A stretch of 64,000 nucleotides of DNA from Bacteroides zhangwenhongii (GCF_009193325.2 NZ_CP059856.1:2356001-2420000), one strand, 5' to 3'; shown: positions 17,253 through 26,535, counted from the stretch's first letter. The notes: a model not told the origin generated them from the letters alone. A program made the numbers and translations.

Positions 17253-20030
17253 ATGATAGATACTTCCGAAAATCTGATTATTATAAAAGGTCAAATCAAG
17301 ACTCCTGAAATAGAAAGCTGCCAAAATCATAATGGCAACTATAAGGTAGTATTCCGGAATGTTCCCAGTGCGTATACTTACAAAGAAGAAAATGTTCTTT
17401 GGCTGACTGATCCGGACAAACCGGACCCCAATAATTATCAAATAATCAGTAAAGGGAGAACTTTATCAAACATTAAAGCCTTATCTATTTTTAAGGCCAG
17501 ATCACACAACTATTGGCACATTCGTTTTCAGAATGGTAAAGAGTATGATTACAGAGAAAAGGACTTAGAAATTATCGAATCATGCTTGGGAGAGAGTCGT
17601 TCGAAAAGCATATTCGAATATTTGAAGAAAGTTGCCGATGCAAACGAATTGAAAGCTGATGACGGAACGAAGCTATTAGCAAAACAATATGAAAAAATTC
17701 ATTTCATCGCAAACAACAGAGCTATTGCTGTATATCTGAATCCACAAAAATATAAAATGCGGACCCAGACTGCCTCAACCTTGATTTTTCCTTTCGGTTG
17801 TAATGCAAGCCAGCAAAAAGCAGTCCAGGCAGCTTTTGAAAATCAAATCAGCGTTGTGCAAGGACCTCCGGGAACCGGAAAGACACAAACGATTCTGAAC
17901 ATCATTGCCAATATCCTTGTGCGTGGTAAGACTGTTCAGGTAGTATCTAATAATAACTCCGCCATCGTCAATGTACTTGAGAAGTTATCCAAATACGATA
18001 TGGGTTTCATTGTTGCATTGCTTGGCAGCACAGCTAACAAAGAGAAATTCATCGAGACTCAAGAAGAGGAAAAACAATATCCGGAGAACTTTGAGTCATG
18101 GCATGATGCGGATGCCAACCAACCTCAATTTCTCAATCAGATACATCATCAGACAGAAGAACTAAAAAGCATATTTTCCAAACAGGAACGCCTTGCCATG
18201 GCAAGACAGGAAATACAAGCTTTAAAAATAGAGTGGCAACATTATCTGCAAGAGTTCGGCACAAAAGAAATTACTCTCAAACAACGAAAGAGTTCCAGTT
18301 CGGCAGACCTTCTGAATTTATGGAATGAATGTCAGCAATTTGCAGAAAAAGAACAATCATCAAGTCTTCGGGGAATAGCAGCTCTTATTCAACGGTTGAA
18401 ATGGTTATTCTTTAAATTCAGGAGCAAAGCGATTTGTAAAATCCCCGATAAAGGTTTTTATAAACGGGAGATGAGTTTGATTATCGCCGACTTCCAAATC
18501 TTATTCTACCAAACAAAGTATGCAGAACTGGAAGTTGAAATAGACACATTAGAAAAGGAACTTGCCAACAAAGATGCAGCAGAAATGGCTAGACAAATGG
18601 CTGATACATCAATGAAATATCTAAAGAATCAGTTATTTCACACCTATGGCAATAATCATGACAAACCCATCTTTACACTCCCTGATCTAAGAAATAATTG
18701 GCGAGAGGTACAAAAAGAATACCCTATTATATTAAGTACGACCTTTTCATCATTAAGCAGTCTACAGCGAGATGCTGTATATGATTATATCATTATGGAC
18801 GAAGCGTCGCAGGTTTCCGTTGAAACCGGAGCTTTAGCCTTGTCATGTGCTAAAAATGCAATCATTGTCGGCGACACCATGCAACTCCCCAATGTAATCA
18901 CAGAAGAAGATAAGGAAAAGCTAAACTTTATCGCTAATGCCTGCCTGATTAAGCCGGAATATGATTGTGCCAATATGAGTTTTTTGCAATCCATCTGCAA
19001 AGTTATTCCAAATGTACCGCAGACCTTGTTACGGGAACATTATCGATGCCATCCTCGAATCATCAACTTCTGCAATCAGAAATTCTATGGTGGAGATCTT
19101 GTCATCATGACACGTGATAAAGGAGAAGAGGATGTCATTTGTGCCATACGGACAGCCAAAGGTAACCATTCCCGCAGTCACATGAATCAACGGGAAATAG
19201 ATGTTATCAAAGAGGAAGTACTACCGAATCTATCTTATGAAACAGATGAAATTGGCGTCATTGCTCCATATAACAAACAAGTAGATGCAGTAAAATCCGC
19301 ACTTGAAGAGGATATTGATGTCGCAACAGTCCATAAATTTCAGGGAAGAGAAAAGGATGCTATCATTATGACCACTGTCGACGATGTCATCACTTCCTTT
19401 TCCGACGATCCCAACCTGCTCAATGTTGCTGTTTCGAGGGCTAAGTCACAATTTTATTTAGTCGTATCGGGAAACGAACAACCCAAAGACTGCAATATTA
19501 GCGATTTGATCGCTTATATCGAATATAACAATGGCACTGTTTCCACCAGTAAGATTCATTCTATATTCGATTACCTATATGAGCAATATACAGATGCACG
19601 AATTGCCTATTTGAAGAAGCATAAAAAAATATCCGAATACGATTCCGAGAATCTTACATTTGCCTTACTTGAAGATATCCTGAAAGAAAATATCAATATG
19701 CGTCATTTGAATATCATTTGCCATTTACCACTCTATATGTTGATTCAGGATTATTCTCTATTGAATGAAGAGGAAAGCAAATATGCTGCAAATATAAACA
19801 CTCATATTGATTTTCTGATTTATAATCGTGTGAGTAAACAACCGGTATTGGCTATTGAGACGGATGGTTATACATTCCACAAATCAGGGACAAGTCAGTC
19901 TGAACGTGATATTAAAAAGGATCGTATCTTAGAGTTGTACGGAATTCCGTTGGTGAGATTGTCTACCATCGGTAGTAATGAGAAGAAAATTATTGGAGAT
20001 AAGTTAAGCGAAGTATTAAACTTGCATTAG
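17253..20030 (+). CDS. SF1 helicase with C-terminal Vsr-like nuclease domain
   Basis: A 925-residue protein. Residues ~1-170 match nothing I recognise. An SF1 (Upf1/Dna2-like, AAA_11 + AAA_12) helicase follows: Walker A GPPGTGKT at 204-211, a long insert, Walker B MDEAS near 516, ATVHKFQGREKDAIIMT and NVAVSRAK with the arginine finger. After ~residue 840 an IDFLIYN...AIETDGYTFH...RDIKKDRIL...LVRLST pattern (Asp853, Glu869, Lys ~890) resembles the MTES_1575/Vsr restriction-like fold. Such helicase-nuclease fusions recur in defence islands (family knowledge). Here it opens one, 243 bp before hsdM. I infer anti-phage or DNA-repair activity. Confidence 0.82.
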   Translation: MIDTSENLIIIKGQIKTPEIESCQNHNGNYKVVFRNVPSAYTYKEENVLWLTDPDKPDPNNYQIISKGRTLSNIKALSIFKARSHNYWHIRFQNGKEYDYREKDLEIIESCLGESRSKSIFEYLKKVADANELKADDGTKLLAKQYEKIHFIANNRAIAVYLNPQKYKMRTQTASTLIFPFGCNASQQKAVQAAFENQISVVQGPPGTGKTQTILNIIANILVRGKTVQVVSNNNSAIVNVLEKLSKYDMGFIVALLGSTANKEKFIETQEEEKQYPENFESWHDADANQPQFLNQIHHQTEELKSIFSKQERLAMARQEIQALKIEWQHYLQEFGTKEITLKQRKSSSSADLLNLWNECQQFAEKEQSSSLRGIAALIQRLKWLFFKFRSKAICKIPDKGFYKREMSLIIADFQILFYQTKYAELEVEIDTLEKELANKDAAEMARQMADTSMKYLKNQLFHTYGNNHDKPIFTLPDLRNNWREVQKEYPIILSTTFSSLSSLQRDAVYDYIIMDEASQVSVETGALALSCAKNAIIVGDTMQLPNVITEEDKEKLNFIANACLIKPEYDCANMSFLQSICKVIPNVPQTLLREHYRCHPRIINFCNQKFYGGDLVIMTRDKGEEDVICAIRTAKGNHSRSHMNQREIDVIKEEVLPNLSYETDEIGVIAPYNKQVDAVKSALEEDIDVATVHKFQGREKDAIIMTTVDDVITSFSDDPNLLNVAVSRAKSQFYLVVSGNEQPKDCNISDLIAYIEYNNGTVSTSKIHSIFDYLYEQYTDARIAYLKKHKKISEYDSENLTFALLEDILKENINMRHLNIICHLPLYMLIQDYSLLNEEESKYAANINTHIDFLIYNRVSKQPVLAIETDGYTFHKSGTSQSERDIKKDRILELYGIPLVRLSTIGSNEKKIIGDKLSEVLNLH

Positions 20031-20054
20031 AATGCTCATTGCAAATCATTTTTT

Positions 20055-20086
20055 TGTTAGAATAGGAGTTCCTACATATTCTAACA
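20055..20086 (+). terminator. hairpin after the helicase gene, possible terminator
   Basis: 10 bp arms TGTTAGAATA and TATTCTAACA around a 12 nt loop, 24 bp after the helicase stop. The T-run lies 5' of the stem and not 3', so termination is uncertain. Confidence 0.4.
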
Positions 20087-20188
20087 ACCAAAAGAATAAA
20101 TTTTACTCCAACTATAACAATTACATCAATAATAATGCCTACATTTACTTCTCATTTAAAGTATGACAGCACTATGGAAATTATTTTC

Positions 20189-20196
20189 TACTTTTG
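20189..20196 (+). promoter_or_regulatory. -7 promoter box of the type I R-M locus
   Basis: TACTTTTG fits TAnnTTTG and lies 78 bp upstream of hsdM. It could drive the whole + strand cluster up to mcrC. Confidence 0.4.
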
Positions 20197-20273
20197 CATC
20201 AACCTCATTAAAAGTTTCTGTGAACTTAAAGTGAGTACATAAACATTAATCACAATGACAAAAATATAATAGT

Positions 20274-21515
20274 ATGGCAAAGACAAATACAGCCGAATTA
20301 GGATTTGAAAAACAAATATGGAAAGCAGCTGATTTATTACGTGGCAACATGGATGCATCAGAATATAAATCAGTCGTTTTAGGACTTATTTTCCTTAAAT
20401 ATATATCAGACAGTTTTGAAGCAAAACATCAAGCTCTCATCAATGAAGGAGAAGGCTTTGAGGAAGACAAAGATGAATATTCCTATGAGCATATTTTCTT
20501 TGTACCCAAAGAGGCTCGTTGGTCGGTCATAGCAGAAGCAGCGCATACTCCGGAGATTGGCACTGTCATCGACAATGCCATGCGACTGATAGAGAAAGAA
20601 AATCCTCGTTTAAAAGGGATTCTTCCTAAAAACTTCGCACGACCAGAATTAGATAAACGCCGTTTAGGGGATGTTGTGGATTTATTTACAAACGTTCAAA
20701 TGAAAGAACATGGGGACAGTAAGGACATACTAGGGCGTACCTATGAATATTGTCTCTCCAAATTTGCAGAAGCAGAAGGAAAACTTGCCGGTGAATTTTT
20801 TACACCATCATGTATTGTCCGTACATTAGTTGAAGTGCTTCAGCCATATAGCGGACGTGTATACGATCCGGCTTGCGGCTCTGGTGGCATGTTCGTACAA
20901 TCAGCCAAATTTATCGAACGACATCATGGAAATATCAATAACATATCAGTATTCGGTCAAGACAGCAATCCTACTACATGGAAAATGGCTCAAATGAATC
21001 TGGCGATTCGAGGCATTGAGCCTGACCTTGGAAAATTCAACGCTGACACATTTTTTGATGACCAGCATCCTACACTAAAGGCTGATTACATTCTAGCAAA
21101 CCCTCCGTTTAACCTAAGTGATTGGGGAGCTAACAAACTCCAGGATGATGTACGCTGGAAATATGGTATACCTCCTGCTGGAAATGCCAACTTTGCCTGG
21201 CTTCAACATATGATTCATCATCTTTCCCCCAAAGGACGTATAGGAATGGTACTTGCCAATGGTTCTTTATCCTCGCAAACAGGCGGTGAAGGAACTATCC
21301 GCGAAAATATTATAAAGGCAGATCTAATAGAAGGAATTGTAGCATTACCTTCCCAACTTTTTTATACGACAGGTATTCCGGTCTCTTTATGGTTCCTCAA
21401 CCGGGCTAAAAAGCAGACGAATAAAATACTGTTCGTTGATGCCCGTAATATGGGTAGTATGGTTACTCGCAAACTCCGTGAATTATCCGAAGAAGATATA
21501 ATGAAACCCTCATGA
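20274..21515 (+). pseudogene. hsdM: type I modification methyltransferase HsdM, 5' part, split by an IS110 element
   Basis: N-terminal ~411 residues of an N6-adenine methyltransferase subunit. The helical HsdM_N region covers ~10-140 (GFEKQIWKAADLLRGNMDASEYK). The SAM-binding motif DPACGSGG starts at residue 198 and the catalytic NPPF at 276-279. The sequence follows the family as far as LSEEDIMK, then runs into IS DNA and stops after two codons. The remaining ~92 residues lie beyond the IS at 23138-23416. Joining the two halves at the ATGAAA present on both sides gives a continuous ~500-residue HsdM, the normal family length. As it stands, no working M subunit should be made. Confidence 0.92.
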
Positions 21516-21591
21516 CAATTTAGAAGTCGCCAAAGTAAATGAAAATGTTCTGTCGCACGTCTTATTAGTATATCTTAGCATATCACTAATA

Positions 21592-22842
21592 ATGACGATT
21601 ATGGCAGGGATTCATTTCGATCAGGTTGTATCGCGCGGTTGCGGTATGGACATCCACAAGAAGGTGGTGGTAGCGACGGTCCAAGGCGAAGGGATCTGTA
21701 AGGAGACCAAGTCTTTTGACACCTTCACGAGTTCTTTGACACAATTGAGAGAATGGTTGGTATCATTAGGAATCACTCACGTTGCGATGGAGAGCACTGG
21801 AGTGTATTGGAAACCGATATACAACGTGTTCGAGGATTACATCCGCAACATCTGGATTGTCAATGCCCGTCACATCAAGAATGTTCCGGGTCACAAGACA
21901 GACAAGAACGACAGTGAGTGGATATGCCAGTTGCTAATGGCAGGATTGCTCAAGCCCAGTTTTATTCCCCCTCGTGAGCAGCGCGAGCTTAGGGATCTTA
22001 CTCGTTACCGCCGCAAGCTGATAGAAACGGTGTCGGCCAACAAGAACCGCATCATCCGTACGCTTGAGGACGGCAATGTCAAGTTGTCCAGCGTTCTGAG
22101 CGACACGAGCGGCTCAACTGCGACCAAACTGATAGAAATGCTTTGCGATGGCAGGATTCCGACATTGGCAGACATAGAGTCTGTACGACACAAGCGTTGT
22201 CTGCATTCCGCGGAGGAAATGCTTGAGGCATGCACGGGTTATATGAACAGCCACAAGATATACATGCTTCAGAAGATACGTTCATGCAACAGACGGCTCA
22301 CGGAGGAAATCACGGAGATGGACAGGCATATCAAGGAAATCCTCTCTCCCTACGAAGATGTCATTGCAAGGCTGAGCGAGATACCCGGAGTGCAAAACCG
22401 CACCTGCGAGGAACTGATAGCCGAGATTGGTCTTGACATGGGCAACTTTCCTACTGCGGCGCATCTTTGTTCCTGGGCAGGAATGTGTCCAGGCAACAAC
22501 GAAAGTGCTGGCAAGAAGAAGAGCGGAAGGACGAGCCACGGAGACAAGCATGTAAGGGCTACACTCGTTGAAGCCGCATGGGCTGCCTCACGAACAAAAG
22601 GGACGTTCTTCATGGAACGCTTCAACCGACTTGCCCCACGCAAGGGCAACAAAAAGGCGTTGATTGCCGTTGGGCACTCCCTTCTCAAGTGCATACACTA
22701 TGTGTTGTCAACAGACGGAAGATACAAGGAGCTTGGAGACAGTTATGTGCCTGAGAAGAAAGAGAAGCAACGCAAGGAATACCTGAAAGGTGAGTTAAAG
22801 AAACTTGGCTACCATGTAGTCCTGACGAAGAAAAAAGATTAG
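21592..22842 (+). CDS. IS110-family transposase (DEDD plus serine)
   Basis: Recombinase of 416 residues. The N-terminal RuvC-like domain has Asp20 in GMDIHKK, Glu67 in AMESTGVYW and Asp104/Asp107 in KTDKND. The C-terminal Transposase_20 domain has LSEIPGVQNRTCEELIAEIG, SWAGMCPGNNESAGKKKSG with the likely catalytic Ser305, and GDKHVR. All catalytic residues are present and the frame is open, so it is probably active. ATG at 21592 or 21601 could be the start. Codon usage is richer in G and C than the AT-rich hsd genes around it, which fits recent arrival. Confidence 0.95.
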   Translation: MTIMAGIHFDQVVSRGCGMDIHKKVVVATVQGEGICKETKSFDTFTSSLTQLREWLVSLGITHVAMESTGVYWKPIYNVFEDYIRNIWIVNARHIKNVPGHKTDKNDSEWICQLLMAGLLKPSFIPPREQRELRDLTRYRRKLIETVSANKNRIIRTLEDGNVKLSSVLSDTSGSTATKLIEMLCDGRIPTLADIESVRHKRCLHSAEEMLEACTGYMNSHKIYMLQKIRSCNRRLTEEITEMDRHIKEILSPYEDVIARLSEIPGVQNRTCEELIAEIGLDMGNFPTAAHLCSWAGMCPGNNESAGKKKSGRTSHGDKHVRATLVEAAWAASRTKGTFFMERFNRLAPRKGNKKALIAVGHSLLKCIHYVLSTDGRYKELGDSYVPEKKEKQRKEYLKGELKKLGYHVVLTKKKD

Positions 22843-23137
22843 CCTACACAATATAAAACTGGGGACTGAGTTAATCCAAGGCCGAATTTTACTGGAACAT
22901 CCCGAGTCCGAAAATGAAACTGGTCCCAACTGCTGAGAGGCAAAGTTTGTGACATTATGAGCACGTGTATGAAAATTCAACATCAACTCAGCAGTATAAA
23001 TATAAATTGCCGAACATGCCAGCCGCGCACTTGCCCAACAGTGAGTGCTCTCTATTTTTGTGTCATTGGCTCAGAGAATACATAAAAACAAAGTAAAAAC
23101 AGCCGTTATAAACTAAAACGGCACAAATAATTTTCGT
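22843..23137 (+). ncRNA. candidate bridge RNA region in the IS right end
   Basis: A 295 bp non-coding right end. In IS110-family elements the long non-coding end encodes a structured RNA with target- and donor-binding loops that guides the transposase. Here I see several short stems, for example GCCGTT/AACGGC at 23102-23107 and 23117-23122. RNA boundaries and loops are not resolved by eye. Confidence 0.45.
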
Positions 23138-23416
23138 ATGAAAATAGCAGGTACTTTTGATGCTTTCAATTCAGGAACTTTAGAAAATGAAAAAGGTTAT
23201 TGTGCTGTTGTATCAATAGAGGATGTAGCTAAACAAGATTATATCCTCACCCCGGGACGGTATGTAGGAATTGCAGAAACAGAAGATGACGGAGAACCGT
23301 TTCAAGAAAAAATGGAACGTTTGACTTCTGAATTATCTGATTTATTTGCACAATCCCATGACCTCGAAGAAGAAATTCGCAAACAATTATCTAGTATAGG
23401 ATTCACAATCAAATAA
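23138..23416 (+). pseudogene. hsdM: HsdM 3' fragment beyond the IS
   Basis: The last ~92 residues of HsdM: AGTFDAF, then GYCAVVSIEDVAKQDY and ILTPGRYVG, which are hallmark C-terminal sequences of type I M subunits, and a coiled-coil tail. The in-frame ATG comes from the duplicated ATGAAA, so a fragment could be translated, but it has no catalytic motifs. Read in frame from the 5' part it restores the full protein exactly. Confidence 0.92.
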
Positions 23417-23464
23417 ATATTACTATATTCTTCGATTTATTAATTAACCCAATAATAGAAGAAT

Positions 23465-24457
23465 ATGAAAGAAAATTTGATTCAAGAAATTAGCAATGCG
23501 ATGACAGATGTTTTAAGTATAGAACAAATGGCTCAACTTAATGGAGTATTACTTCAAGTTATAAGTAAATACACTATTACAAAAGACGGTGAGAAAGAGC
23601 ATGAAAATGCTGCTACAAACGACCGTCTGCTTGAAATCTTTTTGTCCGCAAAGCAAGTTGAAGGCTGTACTACTCCGACTATCAAATATTATAGTTCAAC
23701 AGTCAAACAACTTTTCAAGACTATGCCTAAAAAAGTAGTAAACTATTCTACAGAAGATATACGAGCATATTTGGCTGTATTCCAACGCAAGCATAAGTCC
23801 AGTAAAGTGACAATAGATAATATTCGACGAATCTTTTCTTCCTTCTTTTCATGGCTTGAAGAAGAGGATTATATTATAAAGAGTCCTATACATAGAATCC
23901 ATAAAGTAAAAACCGGCACACAAATCAAAGAAGTGCTTACTGATGAGAACATCGAGCACCTTCGCGACAACTGTACGGAAATTCGTGATCTTGCAATGAT
24001 TGATCTCTTATGCTCAACCGGAATGCGTGTCGGTGAATTAGTAAAACTAAACCGAGAAGACATCAATTTTAATGAACGAGAATGCATTGTTTTTGGCAAA
24101 GGAAATAAAGAACGGATAGTGTATTTCAATGCAAGAGCTAAAATACATCTGCAACAATATCTTAGCTCCCGTAAAGACAGAAACAAGGCATTATTTGTCT
24201 CTCTTGCCAAGCCACATAATCGACTGCAAATATCGGGTGTAGAGGTTCGGTTACGTAAAATTGGGCATTCTTCAAAAATTGCTCGTGTCCATCCTCACAA
24301 ATTCCGACGAACACTTGCTACAATGGCTATAGATAAAGGAATGCCTGTAGAACAAGTACAAAAGTTACTTGGTCATGTAAAAATTGATACTACCATGCAT
24401 TATGCTATGGTTAATCAAAATAACGTAAAACTATCTCATCGTAAATACATTAATTAA
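23465..24457 (+). CDS. tyrosine recombinase in the hsd locus
   Basis: Phage-integrase family protein of 330 residues. A SAM-like core-binding domain covers ~60-150. The catalytic domain has Arg188 in GMRVGELVKL, HKFRRT (His and Arg), LLGH and the nucleophile Tyr313 in TTMHYA. It sits between hsdM and the hsdS genes and ends 60 bp before the first copy of the 16 bp hsdS core. In Bacteroides and other bacteria such recombinases shuffle hsdS target-recognition domains (established). I infer that role here. XerC/D is less likely given the setting. Confidence 0.9.
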   Translation: MKENLIQEISNAMTDVLSIEQMAQLNGVLLQVISKYTITKDGEKEHENAATNDRLLEIFLSAKQVEGCTTPTIKYYSSTVKQLFKTMPKKVVNYSTEDIRAYLAVFQRKHKSSKVTIDNIRRIFSSFFSWLEEEDYIIKSPIHRIHKVKTGTQIKEVLTDENIEHLRDNCTEIRDLAMIDLLCSTGMRVGELVKLNREDINFNERECIVFGKGNKERIVYFNARAKIHLQQYLSSRKDRNKALFVSLAKPHNRLQISGVEVRLRKIGHSSKIARVHPHKFRRTLATMAIDKGMPVEQVQKLLGHVKIDTTMHYAMVNQNNVKLSHRKYIN

Positions 24458-24458
24458 A

Positions 24459-25256
24459 ATGCGGATAAGATACAATACATATAACAATAAGAATCATCTG
24501 TTTTACAAAAACAGGCAGATAAATGATAATTTAGAGCAGCAGGCACAAGCGTTGTTCAAGTCTTGGTTTGTGGATTTCGAACCGTTCAGGGATGGCAAAT
24601 TTGTGGATTCAGAGCTGGGAACTACCCCCAAAGAGCTACCAATAGTATACATTCAAAATATACCTCACAATATAGAAAGTGGAAAGAGACCGAAAGGTGG
24701 TGCTACTTTAAAAGGTATTCCGAGCATTGGTGCGGAAAATATTAAGGGATTGGGATATTATGACTATTCTAAGACAAAATATATTCCCCAAGAATATGCC
24801 CAAACTATAAAAAAGGGAAAGATTAATGGATATGAGCTATTGATTTACAAAGACGGAGGCAAGCCGGGATATTTTATTCCAAATTTCTCTATCTTTGGAG
24901 AAGGATTTCCTTTCAGCAAAATGTATATCAACGAGCATGTCTTCCTTTTAGACTTAATGGATAATGGCTATAATGCGTTTGCATATTTTTATATGCATAC
25001 ACCATACATTATAAACCAATTTAATTCAAATGGAGGCAAGGCTGCAATCCCTGGCATAAATACAAAAGATGTTGAATGTCTGCCCATCTACTCAAAAGAA
25101 AGTCCATATGTAAAAAGGTTTGGAGAAATAGTTCTTCCTTTTATCAAAACGATACTTTCTAACAGTCTTGAAAATGCAAGGTTGGCCAAAATGCGCGACA
25201 CACTTCTTCCGAAGTTAATGTCTGGCAAACTAAAAATCAGTGAAATAGAAATATAA
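24459..25256 (+). CDS. hsdS: HsdS 3' half-gene (central region plus TRD2), lacks TRD1
   Basis: A 265-residue partial specificity subunit. The first ~20 residues (up to FYKNRQ) are not HsdS. From INDNLEQQAQALFKSWFVDF onward it matches the central conserved helix of the full hsdS at 27398. A distinct second target-recognition domain and the C-terminal conserved LPKLMSGKL follow. Similarity to the full gene begins exactly at GATAAATGATAATTTA (24518). Alone it can recognise at most half a target. It would form a complete HsdS if joined to the 5' half at 28611. The gene starts 1 bp after the recombinase stop. Confidence 0.88.
   Translation: MRIRYNTYNNKNHLFYKNRQINDNLEQQAQALFKSWFVDFEPFRDGKFVDSELGTTPKELPIVYIQNIPHNIESGKRPKGGATLKGIPSIGAENIKGLGYYDYSKTKYIPQEYAQTIKKGKINGYELLIYKDGGKPGYFIPNFSIFGEGFPFSKMYINEHVFLLDLMDNGYNAFAYFYMHTPYIINQFNSNGGKAAIPGINTKDVECLPIYSKESPYVKRFGEIVLPFIKTILSNSLENARLAKMRDTLLPKLMSGKLKISEIEI
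24518..24533 (+). repeat. hsdS recombination core, copy A
   Basis: GATAAATGATAATTTA. To the right the DNA matches copy B for ~75 bp with a few mismatches; to the left it does not. A 7 bp inverted repeat CTGTTTT/AAAACAG (3 bp spacer) lies just upstream at ~24498-24514. Confidence 0.75.
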
Positions 25257-25258
25257 TT

Positions 25259-26359
25259 ATGAGTAAATCTATCGGCATATTAGATAAGGATTACATTTTA
25301 TGGGTCAAGGAGCTTGTAAAGCGTTATCGTGGCAGCCAAATCAAGGCGGCAATAAAAGTGAACAAAGAAATACTTCGCTATTATTGGGAACTTGGCAAGG
25401 ACATAGAGGAAAAACAGGCTGACAACAAGTATGGCAGTAAGTTCTACGCTACACTAAGCCGTGATTTGCGCCATGAAATGCCAGATGTCGAAGGACTGTC
25501 CGAAACTTCTATCCGCTACGCAAAACGTTTTTATGTTCTTTATAACCAACAGATTGTAAATCTTCCACAAGTTGTGGAAGAATCTGAAAAGGCAAATCTT
25601 CCACAACTTGTGGAAAGATTGTATTCCGATTTGTTCTCAATTCCTTGGGGACATCACCGCTATATCATTGACAAATGTTCAAATGATTCCGACAAGGCGT
25701 TGTTCTATGTCCGTCAAACATTGGAAAATGGTTGGAGCAGAGATATATTACTCAACGTATTGGGTACAAATCTGTATGAACGCAGCGGCAAAGCTCTGAC
25801 AAATTTCAAGAGTACACTCCTTGATGTAGATAGCGATTTGGCACAGGAACTGACACGCGACCCCTACGACTTCTCTTTCACTGGTTTGCGTGGAAAATAT
25901 AATGAACGCATATTGAAAGACACATTGCTGAATAACATCACAAACTTCCTATTGGAGCTTGGCACAGGGTTCGCATATGTTGGCAAAGAGTATCGCCTAC
26001 AAATAGCAGAGAAAGAAAAGTTTATAGACTTACTCTTCTACAACCTCAAACTGTCTTGCTATGTGGTGGTAGAAGTGAAAATCGGTGAGTTCGACTTTGC
26101 CGATGCCGGTCAGTTAGGTGGCTATGTTGTAGCTTGCAATCATCTTCTTCGCAAGGAGGGACGCGATAATCCGACAATTGGATTACTTATTTGCAAGCAG
26201 AAAAACAATACTTTGGCTCAATATGCTTTGGAATCAAGCAGCCAGCCCCTCGGAATATCCGAATATGAGCTTGAAAAACTCTATCCCGAAAAGGTGGAAG
26301 GTACAATGCCATCCATCAAAGAGATAGAAGCTAAATTAGATGGTCAAACCAACTGCTAA
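25259..26359 (+). CDS. DUF1016 (YhcG-type) PD-(D/E)XK nuclease
   Basis: A 366-residue protein of the DUF1016/YhcG family: an N-terminal helical domain (IKAAIKVNKEILRYYWELGKDI) and a C-terminal PD-(D/E)XK nuclease with Asp257 (FIDLLFYN) and Glu272-Val-Lys274 (VVVEVKIG). These genes often sit in type I R-M loci, but their role there is not settled. The last residues (DGQTNC) and the following 20 bp match the 3' end of the full hsdS, so the 3' end has been exchanged. Codons ~101-120 contain a duplicated NLPQ-VE unit made of two palindromes. Confidence 0.85.
   Translation: MSKSIGILDKDYILWVKELVKRYRGSQIKAAIKVNKEILRYYWELGKDIEEKQADNKYGSKFYATLSRDLRHEMPDVEGLSETSIRYAKRFYVLYNQQIVNLPQVVEESEKANLPQLVERLYSDLFSIPWGHHRYIIDKCSNDSDKALFYVRQTLENGWSRDILLNVLGTNLYERSGKALTNFKSTLLDVDSDLAQELTRDPYDFSFTGLRGKYNERILKDTLLNNITNFLLELGTGFAYVGKEYRLQIAEKEKFIDLLFYNLKLSCYVVVEVKIGEFDFADAGQLGGYVVACNHLLRKEGRDNPTIGLLICKQKNNTLAQYALESSSQPLGISEYELEKLYPEKVEGTMPSIKEIEAKLDGQTNC
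25562..25612 (+). repeat. two palindromes inside the DUF1016 gene
   Basis: CTTCCACAAGTTGTGGAAG (25562-25580) has 9 bp arms around one base. A second near-identical palindrome at about 25598-25615 has C in place of the central G, so the two are complements of each other. Together they form a tandem AAATCTTCCACAA repeat encoding NLPQ-VE twice. Confidence 0.75.
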
Positions 26360-26375
26360 ATTCTCATTTATGGAA
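26351..26375 (+). repeat. 25 bp direct repeat, copy 1
   Basis: AACTGCTAAATTCTCATTTA plus TGGAA, identical to 28592-28616. It holds the stop codon of the DUF1016 gene and what was once an hsdS start codon. The two copies bound a 2.24 kb module holding the membrane protein gene and the full hsdS. Confidence 0.85.
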
Positions 26376-26481
26376 CAGAAAAAAAGAATACGAAGACCTC
26401 TATCTACGAACTGTAGAGAGGAGAATAAGCCATGACTTGGAACTACGTCTTTTGCAACAATCGGTATTAACTGAAAATTAA
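26371..26481 (+). pseudogene. small coding remnant after the DUF1016 gene
   Basis: The frame through 26386-26478 reads EYEDLYLRTVERR then ISHDLELRLLQQSVLTEN, which looks like real protein sequence but has no start codon in frame. It is probably the fragment of a gene cut by recombination at the 25 bp repeat. I do not recognise the family. Confidence 0.35.
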
Positions 26482-26535
26482 TGATTAAGTAGTCATCTAT
26501 TCATGAAGACTATAATATGAACAAAATATAAAAAT

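Larger units (their letters stand above)
21507..23137 (+). mobile_element. IS110-family insertion sequence (IS1111-like layout) inside hsdM
   Basis: About 1.63 kb between two copies of ATGAAA (21501-21506 and 23138-23143). The uninterrupted hsdM frame tells where the ends are. Non-coding DNA is short on the left (85 bp) and long on the right (295 bp). In the IS1111 group the long non-coding region that encodes the bridge RNA lies downstream of the transposase (family knowledge), so this layout suggests that group. I found no clear terminal inverted repeats. The ATGAAA shared by both flanks may contain the recombination core and not be a classic target duplication. Confidence 0.85.

Noticed and set aside
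21501..23143. ATGAAA as a classic 6 bp target-site duplication
   Set aside because: IS110-family elements do not make staggered-cut duplications. The shared bases more likely include the recombination core, so I report them only as flanking identity.
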